From NCBI GenBank assembly GCA_024224995.1, contig JAAENB010001172.1, positions 1 to 6,387 on the forward strand: a stretch of 6,387 nt of DNA, written 5' to 3'. The notes under the pieces are model-generated. The model did not search any database. It was not told the origin of the DNA and was given only the letters and a program-made list of their open reading frames with translations. Origin of the DNA: a bacterium. GTDB lineage: Bacteria; Spirochaetota; UBA4802; UBA5550. This document shows positions 6,009-6,387 of the stretch, in pieces (positions within the stretch are counted from its first letter, which is position 1; each line of letters begins with the position of its first letter). The translations under genes were made by a program, and so were the position numbers.

Positions 6009-6387
6009 CTATTGGTATTTTTGTTGGATTTTTTCTGCAACGAATTGGGGAACCAGGGCGGCAATATCTCCTTTATAACCGGCAATCTCTTTAACAATTT
6101 TTGAAGATATAAATGCCGTATCCTCTCTTGTCATCAATAAAACTGTCTCCACATCAGGAGCTAATTTCCTGTTTATTGACGCAATGGGGCTTTCATATTC
6201 AAAATCGGTAACAGATCTTAACCCTCGTATAATAAAAGATATTCCTTTATTTTTACAATAATCTACTAGCAGACCCTCAAATGAGACTATCTCAATATTG
6301 CCTTCTATTCCACTACAACATTCCTTAATAATCTCTATTCTCTCCTCTTCTGAAAAGAGAGTCTTTTTAGCACTATTCTTAGCGATA
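6009..6387 (-). CDS. coaD: Phosphopantetheine adenylyltransferase (5' end outside window)
   Basis: CoaD transfers AMP from ATP to 4'-phosphopantetheine, the penultimate step of coenzyme A synthesis, in the cytoplasm. The visible 125 C-terminal residues carry clear family landmarks: LFSEEERIEII (10-20), the IIRGLRSVTDFEYE block (52-65), NRKLAPDVETVLLM (72-85) and ISSKIVKEIA (93-102). Bacterial CoaD is about 160 residues, so roughly 35-40 are missing, including the N-terminal nucleotide-binding (T/S)FDP...GH motif. The frame runs open off the window edge and ends at TAG (6011-6009). The gene lies upstream of rny on the same strand, 249 nt away, which argues against tight coupling. Truncation is due to the window limit; nothing suggests a broken gene. 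Confidence 0.95.
   Translation of the reverse strand, partial: IAKNSAKKTLFSEEERIEIIKECCSGIEGNIEIVSFEGLLVDYCKNKGISFIIRGLRSVTDFEYESPIASINRKLAPDVETVLLMTREDTAFISSKIVKEIAGYKGDIAALVPQFVAEKIQQKYQ

Overview
The window comes from a bacterial chromosome. Six of the seven genes with solid support read on the minus strand. Broadly conserved housekeeping genes (coaD, rny, the ymdB-like phosphodiesterase) sit next to nickel genes (nikR, cbiM) and two accessory genes (an exported ankyrin protein and a DUF4240 protein). RNase Y with a TIGR00282/YmdB phosphodiesterase, together with a NikR-regulated CbiM-type metal transporter, suggests an anaerobic, non-enteric lineage such as Desulfobacterota or a PVC-type group. 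This placement is an inference from gene content; no rRNA or other marker is present.

Layout, left to right. Positions 1-337 hold no gene. They contain a near-palindromic element with perfect 27-bp arms (114-140 and 181-207) inside weaker repeats, probably a mobile-element remnant or a dispersed structured repeat. Then comes cbiM (338-958, minus), the membrane substrate-binding component of a nickel/cobalt ECF transporter. A good promoter (1002-1031) lies upstream, and a candidate NikR operator (975-1001) covers the predicted transcription start. Next is an ankyrin-repeat protein with a signal peptide (1127-2275, minus), then a divergent DUF4240 gene (2413-2976, plus). nikR (2987-3397, minus) overlaps the end of the ymdB-like gene (3390-4169, minus) by 8 nt. 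An intrinsic terminator-like hairpin separates ymdB from rny (4224-5759, minus). The 249-nt gap upstream of rny has a 28-codon open frame of uncertain status and weak promoter-like sequence. The window ends inside coaD (6009-6387, minus; 5' end outside).

How the genes fit together. rny and ymdB are often neighbours and both concern RNA or nucleotide phosphodiester hydrolysis. nikR appears to ride on the ymdB transcript. The NikR protein probably controls cbiM about 2 kb further along, so the window seems to hold both the sensor and one target of a small nickel-uptake regulon. The usual transporter partners (CbiQ-like and CbiO-like) are not visible. I found no CRISPR array, tRNA, rRNA or intact transposase, and no clear evidence of an undescribed multi-gene system. 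The best leads are the NikR operator at cbiM, the nikR-ymdB overlap, the palindromic element, the higher-order ankyrin repeats and the small frame ahead of rny.
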